Shown piece after piece: positions 35,201 to 47,200 of a stretch of DNA of 48,926 nt. Made by a program: the position numbers and the translations under genes. The stretch comes from Phoronis australis (taxonomy: Eukaryota > Phoronida > Phoronidae). The DNA is taken from positions 1 to 48,926 of the forward strand of contig NMRA01000260.1 in the NCBI GenBank assembly GCA_002633005.1. The letters run 5' to 3'. The stretch's first letter is position 1. Each line of letters begins with the position of its first letter. The notes below the pieces were generated by a model. That model worked only from the letters and a program-made list of their open reading frames with translations. It was not told the DNA's origin and did no database searches.

Positions 35201-38200
35201 ACTACCTGAAGTGTTGTGTCACCAGCCAGAGACTGTGACCAGCAAGAAGAATCGCAGGTAGAAGAAATTGCCTGCAAGTGTTGCATCACCAGTGACGGTG
35301 ACCAGCAAGTACACTGTCGCTATACAGTGTGTGTAGTTCGAAGATTCACCAACAGGACAGTCATCCAACAAGTAGAGAGTCCTAGCTTCGATAGCAGATA
35401 AGACATTTGATTATTTTGGTTGGTTGATTGAAGTAATCTTTAAAGAGGGCGCTAGTGTAGATACTTTTCTTTGTAGATGATTCCTTAATTAAGAACAGGT
35501 TTCATATGTCTAATGAGGGGTGATCATATAATAAATTAATTACTGGATTTGATTATTCACTTTCCATCTACGCACAATCTCAAAGCATAGTTACCTTTTA
35601 AACAAACCCACCGTCAATCGTCTGACAGATAGATACCGAGAGTAGTTTGGCCTCTTATATCTTTTCAGCTCCAGTCGTACAACCACTTTCGACCATTCTA
35701 CATACCGAGAATTTTTAAACAAGATATTTTTGGGTGTTTAAATCATTTAGCAGTATTTTACAAAAATAAGTTGAATTAGGCCCAAATTAAAAGTCCGGCC
35801 CTAAAAACAGGTGTATTTACGTAACTTTCGAAAATTTGTTGGTAATTGCTAAGCTAAGTATGCATATTTGTGCATGTGTGCCTGTGCGCGTGTGTACATG
35901 TGTGCGTGTCGTGTGTGTGTTTGTGTGCATGTTGTTTTCAAATTTATCATTAATTTATTTGTGCCATATTTACCTTTGCCAGACGCCGTTTTTCGATAAT
36001 GAGGCTATTCGGAAAGTTTACATTAACTAGAGGGCGCGCGTGTTCTAGTGGTGATAGATTAAGCAACCTCGATTTCGCGAGCCCATTAAATACATGGTGA
36101 AATGGCTTGCAGCAGTACCAACTGAATTTGAGATTGCGTGAAAAGGGTGCTTGTATGAGAGGAAGTAACAAAGGTTAAGTTTGTGATTATTTTAACGATT
36201 ATTCCATGTTTATTCTATTGATGCCTGTTAACTGAGGTATTCGCCGATGTCGACTATTGCTTGGAAAGATTTCTTACCGGTTTATCAGTGACAGTTACAT
36301 CAATCAATGCTGAATGTTTATGCTGTCAACTCGATATTGGTTAGTGAGTAAGATTACAATCCAAGCCCAATGGCAAAGGGTACGTGACAAATATCTAGCA
36401 GACTATTTGTTTACTCCCTATACTATGTCTTACGGAAACCTAGTACACGCTGAAATGGAAATCTATCATGTCTGTTTCCCCGTGACCTTTGGTTTTCAGG
36501 TTTGAGGGCTTGTGCGTGCAGAGAAGATATGTATGGCTTCTGCAAAGTCCCTGAATGGACAAAAATGGTTTTAGGCATTTGACTGCAGCTAACCAGCATG
36601 ATCTTCCCATCCAGTGCAGATCTGTTGTCAAAGCCTACTTTCTATATCGGAGACAACGAACAAAGCCTTTGAAAAGAAAAGCTATTTTTAAAGAAAGACA
36701 CGTATGTCGTTTTGTTAATATACTTATTCAGGTCCTCTGCGGGGGATTGGAATAGGGGGTTGTGGATTGTAAAATTTGGTGCAACTGGATGTGTGGAAAT
36801 AACAGGTCATAGTGTCTGAGGGAAAGAGCATGGTGAGGTAATTCTTAACCTTCATGAAGTTCCTTCAAGTTTATTTCATGAAACTGTTTTGCTATCATTT
36901 GTGAACCAAAAAATATATTACATTTTCTGAATTCTCAGTGACTGGATAGTCTTAACTCATGCCCTGGAATGTTGCAAGTCGTTTATAAATTCAAATGACT
37001 GCCTTTTCTTGTGAAAATTGCTTTTTGGTTGTTCCTTACGCTTTCTTATTACTCTTATACAACAGAAATATTATCGGTCATTTTTTAAATGACCTAAATC
37101 TTTAAATCTTCTATTAGACGAAAAATAAAACGTCTGAGAAACGGTTCCCTCAGCCTTAGACTGGAAGTATGCTTGATAGACCCATGAAATTGCTGAAAAT
37201 ATCAAAAATAAAAGTGCTTGAAAATGGGTAACAAAGGTTTGAAGTTGTTTCAAATAACTTGCTTATTTTGACAAGTGATGCGTTTAAAAAGGGTTATGGG
37301 TACAAATGAAAAATAAAGACGCAGTTTTATGCACTACTTATTATATACACCCTTGCTTTCTGAAAGTAGTAATTATTTAATTTTGTGTGAAATTGTAGAG
37401 CAGTCACCATATCATATTTTTGAAAAACAGGGGTAGCATTTTTTGTCCCAACCTGGAGTACTTAATTATTCATATTTCAATATTTGTTCCAGTTTCAGTG
37501 ACATTTTAAGGCCACTCCAAGCCGCAATATAGATAAGCTTTNNNNNNNNNNNNNNNNNNNNNNNNNNNNNNNNNNNNNNNNNNNNNNNNNNNNNNNNNNN
37601 NNNNNNNNNNNNNNNNNNNNNNNNNNNNNNNNNNNNNNNNNNNNNNNNNNNNNNNNNNNNNNNNNNNNNNNNNNNNNNNNNNNNNNNNNNNNNNNNNNNN
37701 NNNNNNNNNNNNNNNNNNNNNNNNNNNNNNNNNNNNNNNNNNNNNNNNNNNNNNNNNNNNNNNNNNNNNNNNNNNNNNNNNNNNNNNNNNNNNNNNNNNN
37801 NNNNNNNNNNNNNNNNNNNNNNNNNNNNNNNNNNNNNNNNNNNNNNNNNNNNNNNNNNNNNNNNNNNNNNNNNNNNNNNNNNNNNNNNNNNNNNNNNNNN
37901 NNNNNNNNNNNNNNNNNNNNNNNNNNNNNNNNNNNNNNNNNNNNNNNNNNNNNNNNNNNNNNNNNNNNNNNNNNNNNNNNNNNNNNNNNNNNNNNNNNNN
38001 NNNNNNNNNNNNNNNNNNNNNNNNNNNNNNNNNNNNNNNNNNNNNNNNNNNNNNNNNNNNNNNNNNNNNNNNNNNNNNNNNNNNNNNNNNNNNNNNGATA
38101 TCTTAATTCAGTGAAATTTTTCTCTCATGTCCTCTTACTTGTAAATCACCGATCTCCAGTTTGAATGCGGGTATCGTGTCGTCAGGATCTTTGACTTGAG

Positions 38201-41200
38201 AATTATATTCAGTTACCAGTGGTAACCTACTTTAGCAGACGATAATTTCCCGGTCGAAGCTTAGCGTGTAAAAACGTTTTTTAAGCTATAGTAGTTGCTT
38301 AACCTAAATTTAGAGATTCACTTCATTTCTATTTTGTTTAAATTTCTAATTGGTTTTGAGTATAAGCATTATTTGACAAAAATAGCTCGGATTTTCTTAA
38401 AAGGTCACGACCTCCGATACCCGGTCCTCTGACATAGAAAGTAGTTACAATGCCGAGGCGAGTCGAGAAAGGTAGATAGATCCAATGCAATGTTTCTCGT
38501 TTAGTATGTGGTATAAATAGATTATTACATGTTCTCAGTCGTTATCCCCCTTATCTAGAGCCCTCGTGGATTTTGCAGAATTATCACCCTCGGGGCTGAC
38601 GCCCCTCGGGCGATAATTCTCCAAAATCCACTCGGGCTCTAGATAACGGGGGATAATGACTTAGCCATGTAACAATCTATATGTATTACTTATGCAACGG
38701 ACAGAATTGGTTATTCAACGCGTACTTTTAATCAGTTCGGCTATGTTTCGTCTGGGTTGTGGCGGTGGACACAAACTGAGCCACAACACCATGTTCGGCT
38801 GGTCTGTTCTCTCAGCTTGTCCGGAACCTGCTTTGCCAGGTTGTTGTAGCACCGACAGTTGACTGTTTGGTGTATCCACTTGGTATTTTACATGATATTT
38901 GCCCATTCGGTAGTTTGCACCTACTTGTTATTATTGAATTTGCCGTAATGCTCGACCCACTTGGTACGCAATCTGCCAATACTCATTTGGTACTATAGTA
39001 ATATATGCTACTTAGAATGGGATACTCAATTACACATTGGGCATCTAGAAATATATCTTTTTCAGTGAGGCAGAAATCTTTTCCGACTTAAATTCATTAG
39101 GTCACGTGATGCGACCAAAAAGAAGGCGTGCTGGCAGGACAAAATGTTTGCAACATTAGGTATCGTAAATGTGTGCATTATCTCTTGTAATTAAGGTACC
39201 CATCTGGTACTATCTTCCATGAAATAAATATTTGTATATCTGTTACCATAAAATTCCCAATACAACATAAAATATATATCATTTTGTATTGTTTTATTTG
39301 TCCTCAATAATGGGAAATACGGCTCTCGAACATAAATCGTATTATTTGGGCAAATACTATTCTACAGCCCTTCAAGCTTCATATCCAACTTCTAGTCGGT
39401 TCCTATCTAGTTCGGTGGTAGCGCTGATTGTTCTTTGTTCCAGCTTCCGGTTGGCCCAGCCTCAGGCAACCGTAACTCAGCTTGTCTGGAACCTGCATCG
39501 GCGGATTGAAAAAGCCTAGTTGGCCGTTTGGTGTACCCACTTGGTACTTTATATGAGATTTTCCCATTTGGCAGTTTGTAGCCATTTGGTAGGCCTACTT
39601 GTTATTGAATTTGCTGTTTTGCTAGACCCACTTGCTAGGCAATGGTCCACTTTCCGTTTGGTATTATATACCCATTTGGTACTATGCTAACCTGTACCAC
39701 TTAGTATCCGATACTCAATTACACCTTGGGTATCGCAAATATGTGTTGTGTGTTTTATCCCTTGTAATTAAGGTACCCGTCAGGTACTTTATGTGAAATA
39801 GCTATTTATAGACCTGTGACACATAAATTTCCAATGCAACCTAAAATGCATATTAATCTTGTGTTGTTTCATTCGTCCCCAATAAGCACACTTTAACGCG
39901 CGTAAGGACACTAGTCTAAAAACCATTTCGTGCTTCATATACACAAGTCGGAGACTCGCACAAAATCTGCGTGATAACGAGTGATGGCTTAGCACAAGCG
40001 ACCCCCCTCCGAGCATTATTAAGAAAAAAACGGTCATCACAGCTATCACAAATTATTTTTGGTTCCCTTTCGCGGCATCCCATAATAATCACGTGGTTTG
40101 ATACGACTTATACGAAAGACCTTCCTATTCTGTGGAATGACAATGTTGGTACTTCAAGGATAAAAACCAAAATATATCAGAGGCTACCCTTTGCTAAACG
40201 GACGTAAACATCAGATTGAAAAAAGACGCGTAGTCACCAATCAAACAAATATGTACTTTTAATTAAATTCAGTCAATCATGGTTCACTCGACTGATTTCA
40301 ACAAATACGAAAATAAGTCTTCACATACACACATGGGACATGATAAAAATAAAATTCTGTATTAATTCCCCAGACAAAATTTAAAATAAATGGACGCAAG
40401 CCTTACATAGAGCAGCGCGTTGTCCTCGCCTTTTACACCTGTCCATGAATACTGCCTGATGTTAAATCTCGACAATCCGGGGCACGTACCTAAAAGAATT
40501 ACGTGTAAAAGATCTTGTTCACGATTATTTCCTCCTGTCGTAAATAGGTATTCGTTGCACTATAAATCACGCCTGTTCTTGTTCACCTACATGTACTACG
40601 TCTTAAATGCAACGCGAATGACCAAATTTTAGGTTGAGGCGAGCAACGTAAATTAGAAAAATATATTGTTGAAAGCACAAGGTCAAGGTCAACGAAATAT
40701 GGAGCGAAGATTACTATATATTGTTCAAAAATTACTCGTTAAAAATTCACGGGTAAAGTATACGAATTTCATAATCTGTCCGGCATCAGCAGAAAATCTG
40801 TTAATTTCAATCGTACAGTGTACGTATCAATTTATGTTGTTTAGTGGCAATTTCAAAAAAGTTACCATGCCGGGTGTTATGCTCTGTAGGTGAAATTCAA
40901 AAACCCTTGAACTTCATCATTCGCTAAATTTTGTTCATTTTGAAAAAAAGTAGGATATACAGATTTTTCGTGTAAATTGGGATTGGGATTTCAATTTGTA
41001 ATATGACTGTTTGCATGAAAATGAAGCAGACACTGGTTGGCCTCGGAAACAATGACTTGCAAAAGTTGAAATAACATGCTTACCACATTTTCTAAATTTT
41101 TTTTGAAGTTTACAATGTATCAAGTGCATTATTATAATCATTGGGGCGAAAATTTGTTAACAGTCTCACACTTCTTGTTTAAAAACCTCAACATAATGAT

Positions 41201-44200
41201 TTTTCACTACGGCAAAATTGAAAAATATAATTCAATTTCAAAAGTGAAGAGTTATAAGTTATTTCACGCGGTCTGGTACAGGCGATGTATCAGACGCGCG
41301 CAGACGCCAAGGTGGGACCATGGCATTTCACTGATCACCTGGAACCATTTTTATGGGAAGTTAGATGATACGAATAATTTCAAACTATAAGGAATATGAC
41401 CATAGTGCTCAAACAAAATTTCCCCATGTCCTTGAATTTACAAGTGTAATTGACCGTTCTAAATCCAAGTGCAGTTTAATTTGTTACTCACATCCTTCGT
41501 TAACGAAAGTCAAAATTTAAATACTTTCTCTTTTCGCGTTTCTGTTCTCCGATCCTGCTGTAGTGGAGGAAAGAGTGCATCACACTTCACCTACTACCTG
41601 AGGGTATTTGAAGACTAAGACACGGGCCCCAGATTTAATGAGGCAAGGGTGCTCCAGTCAAATATTTGAAAAAGTAACATTAGTTTATGAGTACGTTGAA
41701 CAATTGATTTACATGGTAAATGCTGTTGTGTAGAAACATATACATGTATTTGCCACAATTTCACATTACGGGCCGGCAAAATGGTAAACGAAAAAACTCC
41801 ATTCGTGTCAGGCTTGTGAAAATTCGTGTTTTAATGACTAATAAACCATTGATTCAGTTATACCTGGGCACTGGCCCCACATCCCATCGGCGTCGTAACT
41901 GGCGGTGGTGGCACACCACAACTGGTTATGGCTGTCGTCAGTGCACGAGGAATATGATTTGCCGTTGTAGACGAATGGGAGGACACAGGGATCACCACCG
42001 GCATTTCCCCCATAGGTCCATAGATTGGTGTCTGAATAAAAGGAAAATTGAAATGTCATGTGCCTAATTTATAAGAGCAAAGGTAAATTAAAGCGTAACA
42101 CTCCTTCTACTCACAGCTGTGACATAAGCATGCCATTTGCGAAGTTGCATCTGATCAGGGTAATCAGCAGTTAAAAGTCGGTAGGTTGAAAATATAAGGT
42201 CGTGTGCCATAAATATCACGACCACATTGCACACCACATTAAGTCATGGGCGACGCAGCACTGAAAAAGGGGGTTATATCCCCCAGCCCCCTATGATGCG
42301 CCATTCATGCAAATATAAACACGCACATCCACATTACGACTGCATCAAGCATGGAACTCTAACCCTGTAATGCCAACTACCGCACGTGACCGGTTAGAGA
42401 TTGCGTTCGCGAGACCCATTACCGTGAGAGTTGCTCTGAGAATTTCCGGCTGCCAGCTGGACTGAGTTTCAATAGACAGTAGTACTTATCAAATCAAGAA
42501 TAATTTCATTGCTTCATTTTCATTTTGTCATTATTGCTTTCCAAGCGAGACTTGATGTATGGTTCCATACAATCAGCGATTTCTCGACAATATTAGTTAC
42601 CAAACCCGAAGACACTGGTCATTCTTTATAAGCATCGATTTGTTGCAATGGGCAGTGTCGAAATAAATATTGATTAAGTAATTAAAAAGAATAGATCCAT
42701 TTTAAGTTACCCACAGTTTGTGCATATGTACTTTTAAATCATGGGAACAAACTTACTGACATGTACTTTAACGTCAAAATCTATTTTTAAATGGTGTTTA
42801 CCAATTTGGGTTCTTGGGTCAAAGTACTCTAGAGATTTTAGAAAATTCTGAGAACAAACTGTAAAAGCCAATGGTATGATTGGATATAATCATGTGATTT
42901 TTATTAACCAATCACTAAAAAAGTAGAATATTATAATATGGGCTTAAGTCAACAAGATATTCAGATGACCTATAGTGGTTGAAGCATAAAGACTTGCTAC
43001 AGTGTACAGAGGAAATTGTACGACAGAGCCATCTCGTGGAAGATTCTAGAATGGATCTCGGCAAGGGCAAGGGTTTACGAACAGGAAATAAACTTAGAGC
43101 TTGTCACTTGCATCGTGAGTAGTAAGATACTACCTGAAGTGTTGTGTCACCAGCCAGAGACTGTGACCAGCAAGAAGAATCGCAGGTAGAAGAAATTGCC
43201 TGCAAGTGTTGCATCATCAGTGACGGTGACCAGCAAGTACACTGTCGCTATACAGTGTGTGTAGTTAGAAGATACACCAACAGGACAGTCATCCAACAAG
43301 TAGAGAGTCTTAGCTTCGATAGCAGATAAGACATTTGATTATTTTGGTTGGTTGATTGAAGTAATCTTTAAAGAGGGCGCTAGTGTAGTTACTTTTCTTT
43401 GTAGATGATTCCTTAATTAAGAACAGTTTTCACTTGTCTAATGAGGGGTGATCATATAATAAATTAATTACTGGATTTGATTATCCACTTTCCATCTACG
43501 CACAATCTCAAAGCATAGTTACCTTTTAAACAAACCCACCGTCAATCGTCTGACAGATAGATACCGAGAGTAGTTTGGCCTCTTATATCTTTTCAGCTCC
43601 AGTCGTACAACCACTTTCGACCATTCTACATACCGAGAATTTTTAAACAAGATATTTTTGGGTGTTTAAATCATTTAGCAGTATTTTACAAATATAAGTT
43701 GAATTAGGCCCAAATTAAAAGTCCAGGCCCTAAAAACAGGTGTATGTACGTAACTTTCGAAAATTTGTTGGTAATTGCTAACCTAAGTATGCATATTTGT
43801 GCATGTGTGCCTGTGCGCGTGTGTACATGTGTGCATGTCGTGTGTGTGTTTGTGTGCATGTTGTTTTCAAATTTATCTTTAATTTATTTGTGCCATATTT
43901 ACCTTTGCCAGACGCCGTTTTCCGATAATGAGGCTATTCGGAAAGTTTACAATAACTAGAGGGCGCGCGTGTACTAGTGGTGATAGATTAAACAACCTCG
44001 ATTTCGCGAGCCCATTAAATACATGGTGAAATGACTTGCAGCAGTACCAAATGAATTTGAGATTGCGTGAAAAGGGTGCTTGTATGAGAGGAAGTAACAA
44101 AGGTTAAGTTTGTGATTATTTTAACGATTATTCCATGTTTATTCTATTGATGCCTGTTAACTGAGGTATTCGCCGATGTCGACTATTGTTTGGAATGATT

Positions 44201-47200
44201 TCTTACCGGTTTATCAGTGACAGTTACATCAATCAATGCTGAATGTTTATGCTGTCAACTCGATATTAGTTAGTGAGTTAAGATTACAATCCAAGCCCAA
44301 TGGCAAAGGGTACATGACAAATATCTAGCAGACTACTTGTTTACTCCCTATACTATGTCTTACGGAAACCTAGTACACGCTGAAATGGAAATCTATCATG
44401 TCTGTTTCCCCGTGACCTTTGGTTTTCAGGTTTGAGGGCTTGTGCCGTGCAGAGGAGATATGTATGGCTTCTGCAAAGTCCCTGAATGGACAAAAATGGT
44501 TTTAAGCATTTGACTGCAGCTAACCAGCATGATCTTCCCATCCACTGCAGATCTGTTGTCAAAGCCTACTTTCTATATCGGAGACAACGAACAAAGCCTT
44601 TGAAAAGAAAAGCTATTTTTAAAGAAAGGCACGTATGTCGTTTTGTTAATATACTTATTCAGGTCCTCTGCGGGGGATTGGAATAGGGGGTTGTGGGTTG
44701 TAAAATTTGGTGCAACTGGATGTGTGGAAATAACAGGTCATAGTGTCTGAGGGAAAGAGCATGGTGAGGTAATTCTTAACCTTCATGAAGTTCCTTCAAG
44801 TTTATTTCATGAAACTGTTTTGCTATCATTTGTGAACCCAAAAAATATATTACATTTTCTGAATTCTCAGTGACGGGATAGTCTTAACTCATGCCCTGGA
44901 ATGTTGCAAGTCGTTTATAAATTCAAATGACTGCCATTTCTTGTGAAAATTGCTTTTTGGTTGTTCCTTACGCTTTGTTATTACTCTTATACAACATAAA
45001 TATTATCGGTCATTTTTTAAATGACCCAAATCTGTAAATCTTCTATTAGACGAAAAATAAAACGTCTGAGAAACGGTTCCCTCAGCCTTAGACCAGAAGT
45101 ATGCTTGATAGACCCATGAAATTGCTGAAAATATCAAAAATAAAAGTGCTTGAAAATGGGTAACAAAGGTTTGAAGCTGTTTTAAATAACTTGCATATTT
45201 TGACAAGTGATGCGTTTAAAAAGGGTTATGGGTACAAATGAAAAATAAAGACGCAGTTTTATACAATACTTATTATATACACCCTTGCTTTCTGAAAGTA
45301 GTAATTATTTAATTTTGTGTGAAGTTGTAGAGCAGTCACCATATCATATTTTTGAAAAACAGGGGTAGCATTTTTTGTCCCAACCTGGAGTACTTAATTA
45401 TTCATATTTCAATATTTGTTCCAGTTTCAGTGACATTTTAAGGCCACTTCAAGCCGCAATATAGACAAGCTTTGTTACTCTTTTCTCTTCCCACAGCATT
45501 TCCACACACCAGCAGTGCTGCATGGCACAATGTACAAGTCAGTGGCCATAAAGAAATATGAATAGCAGTACTTAGTTACCATAAGACAATGTGCCAGTGG
45601 AGTGTCTGTGTATCCAGACGAACTATATCTGACTGCTACACAAGTCAGCCTCGTTGGTGAGGATGACCTTTCATAGGCAATAAGTCATGTGTAGACAATA
45701 GCTTATTTCCTTTTCTGGAAGAAACATGAGGGTCTGAACATAAAGTAGACCTAGTGACACTCTAGTCCTTTTCAGGGTCAGATTTTGGGCACAAAACGTG
45801 TCGAGTGATGTGCTTTTATGTTTGCCTTCAACGATCTAATTGTGGATTTTATTAAGGCTGAATGAGGTTGCATGAAGAAAAGACACGTGCCGAAACTGGA
45901 GCTTTTTTAAAAGCGCTTCTATACGCCATTGAAACTAGATCCCAGTGAAATGAAAACCTAAAGCACCTGGTATAAATAAATGTCCTTTTTTGGCTTTCTC
46001 ACTGAGTGACAATAACCCTTCCTTTCAGAAGAAAGGCTTTATACTAATCGTAAAGACTTTCCAATTTGGTATACATTATTGGGAAATGACTTTCAGTGAC
46101 TACATCGATTGTCTTATTGTCAGTAGAAAGCCCGTTAATGTTACACTTTGATGATCAAATAATTTTTTCACCAACAGGCAAGTTTTTCACTTATAATTGA
46201 AACCACAATATTTCTTCAGTTTTAAAGACCATGCAGTGCAATTGTGCTCATTCTTTATGAAGCTGAAATGATTACCGATTACGCTTGCGAACTTTCATCT
46301 TCCTGTTGACCTATAGAAATGTGTTATTGCAGGAGCATTGTTCTTTTGTTTAGGATCTTTATGTCCACTAGAGGCGTTGTATGTACACCTTAGGGCGTTT
46401 CCAGAGTGCATTGTAATTGCTGTGTACCCCCGCTCCTAGGTATTTTTTTATTGACTAAACAGATGTTACCATTGTAATATTACCAACCACAGAGCAGTTT
46501 TGATGGTTTTTAGCTTCAGCAGTCATTTACAGCGCTCATTTCGAATATTGGTTGGGATGCATTGTAGAGAAATTATTAGCTGGGCCACGCGGGAAACTCC
46601 AGTAAGTACATGTAATTCTGTTAAGGATTTACGTTTAGTCTATTCATATAGGTCTGCTGGATATTGTATGTCTAGTGTTTAATTGTTGAACTGTAACGGC
46701 TGCTTTGTGGTGGTTTTGTCTTATGCGGGTTCGAGTCCCGTGTGCCAGCCGTATTGACTATTGGGTAACGTTTTGAGAACATTGTTTGGTTCCGTCGTTT
46801 GACAAACTGTATTTATCGTTTGTAGATAACCGTATCTTCAAGAATAAATCGTTTTAAACGAAGATGACGCGTTATTCTATCGCCCACGCTAATACTACGT
46901 AAGCTGCAGACCTTACTGGCTTACTAAGGTAAACTACAAAAGCGGCCGCCACCGATAAGATTGGCAAGTCAGGAATGTTGAATTCTGGGGAAAATTAAAT
47001 AGCCGTTCCATAAGCAACGATATCTCGCAAGGGTCGTAAGTCTACGAAGCACGCCCTCATCAAACGCGCCCCAGATTGACCATGGTGGCGCCACATGTGA
47101 AGTCAGCAGCTTACCGGATGAATGTCTCAGATCGTTTTCTTCGATTGTCAGCGAAATTCCCGCTCCTGAACCCCATCCGGTTGCACTGTCAGTAACGGTA

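Larger units (their letters stand above)
30749..37541. repeat. Large tandem duplicate, copy A
   Basis: Matches 38683-45473 at offset 7,934 (shifting to 7,928-7,931 through small indels). No difference was seen between about 30768 and 34419. After that, scattered substitutions and small indels appear (for example a 6-bp indel in AGTACATGTACTT). The copy runs into an assembly gap at 37542 just after AAGCTTT. Confidence 0.95.
38683..45473. repeat. Large tandem duplicate, copy B
   Basis: Homology begins at GTATTACTTATGCAACG, directly after the hairpin element at 38517-38680. The last matched bases are ACAAGCTTT at about 45473, where copy A meets the gap. The true duplication may extend further on the right. 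Confidence 0.95.
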
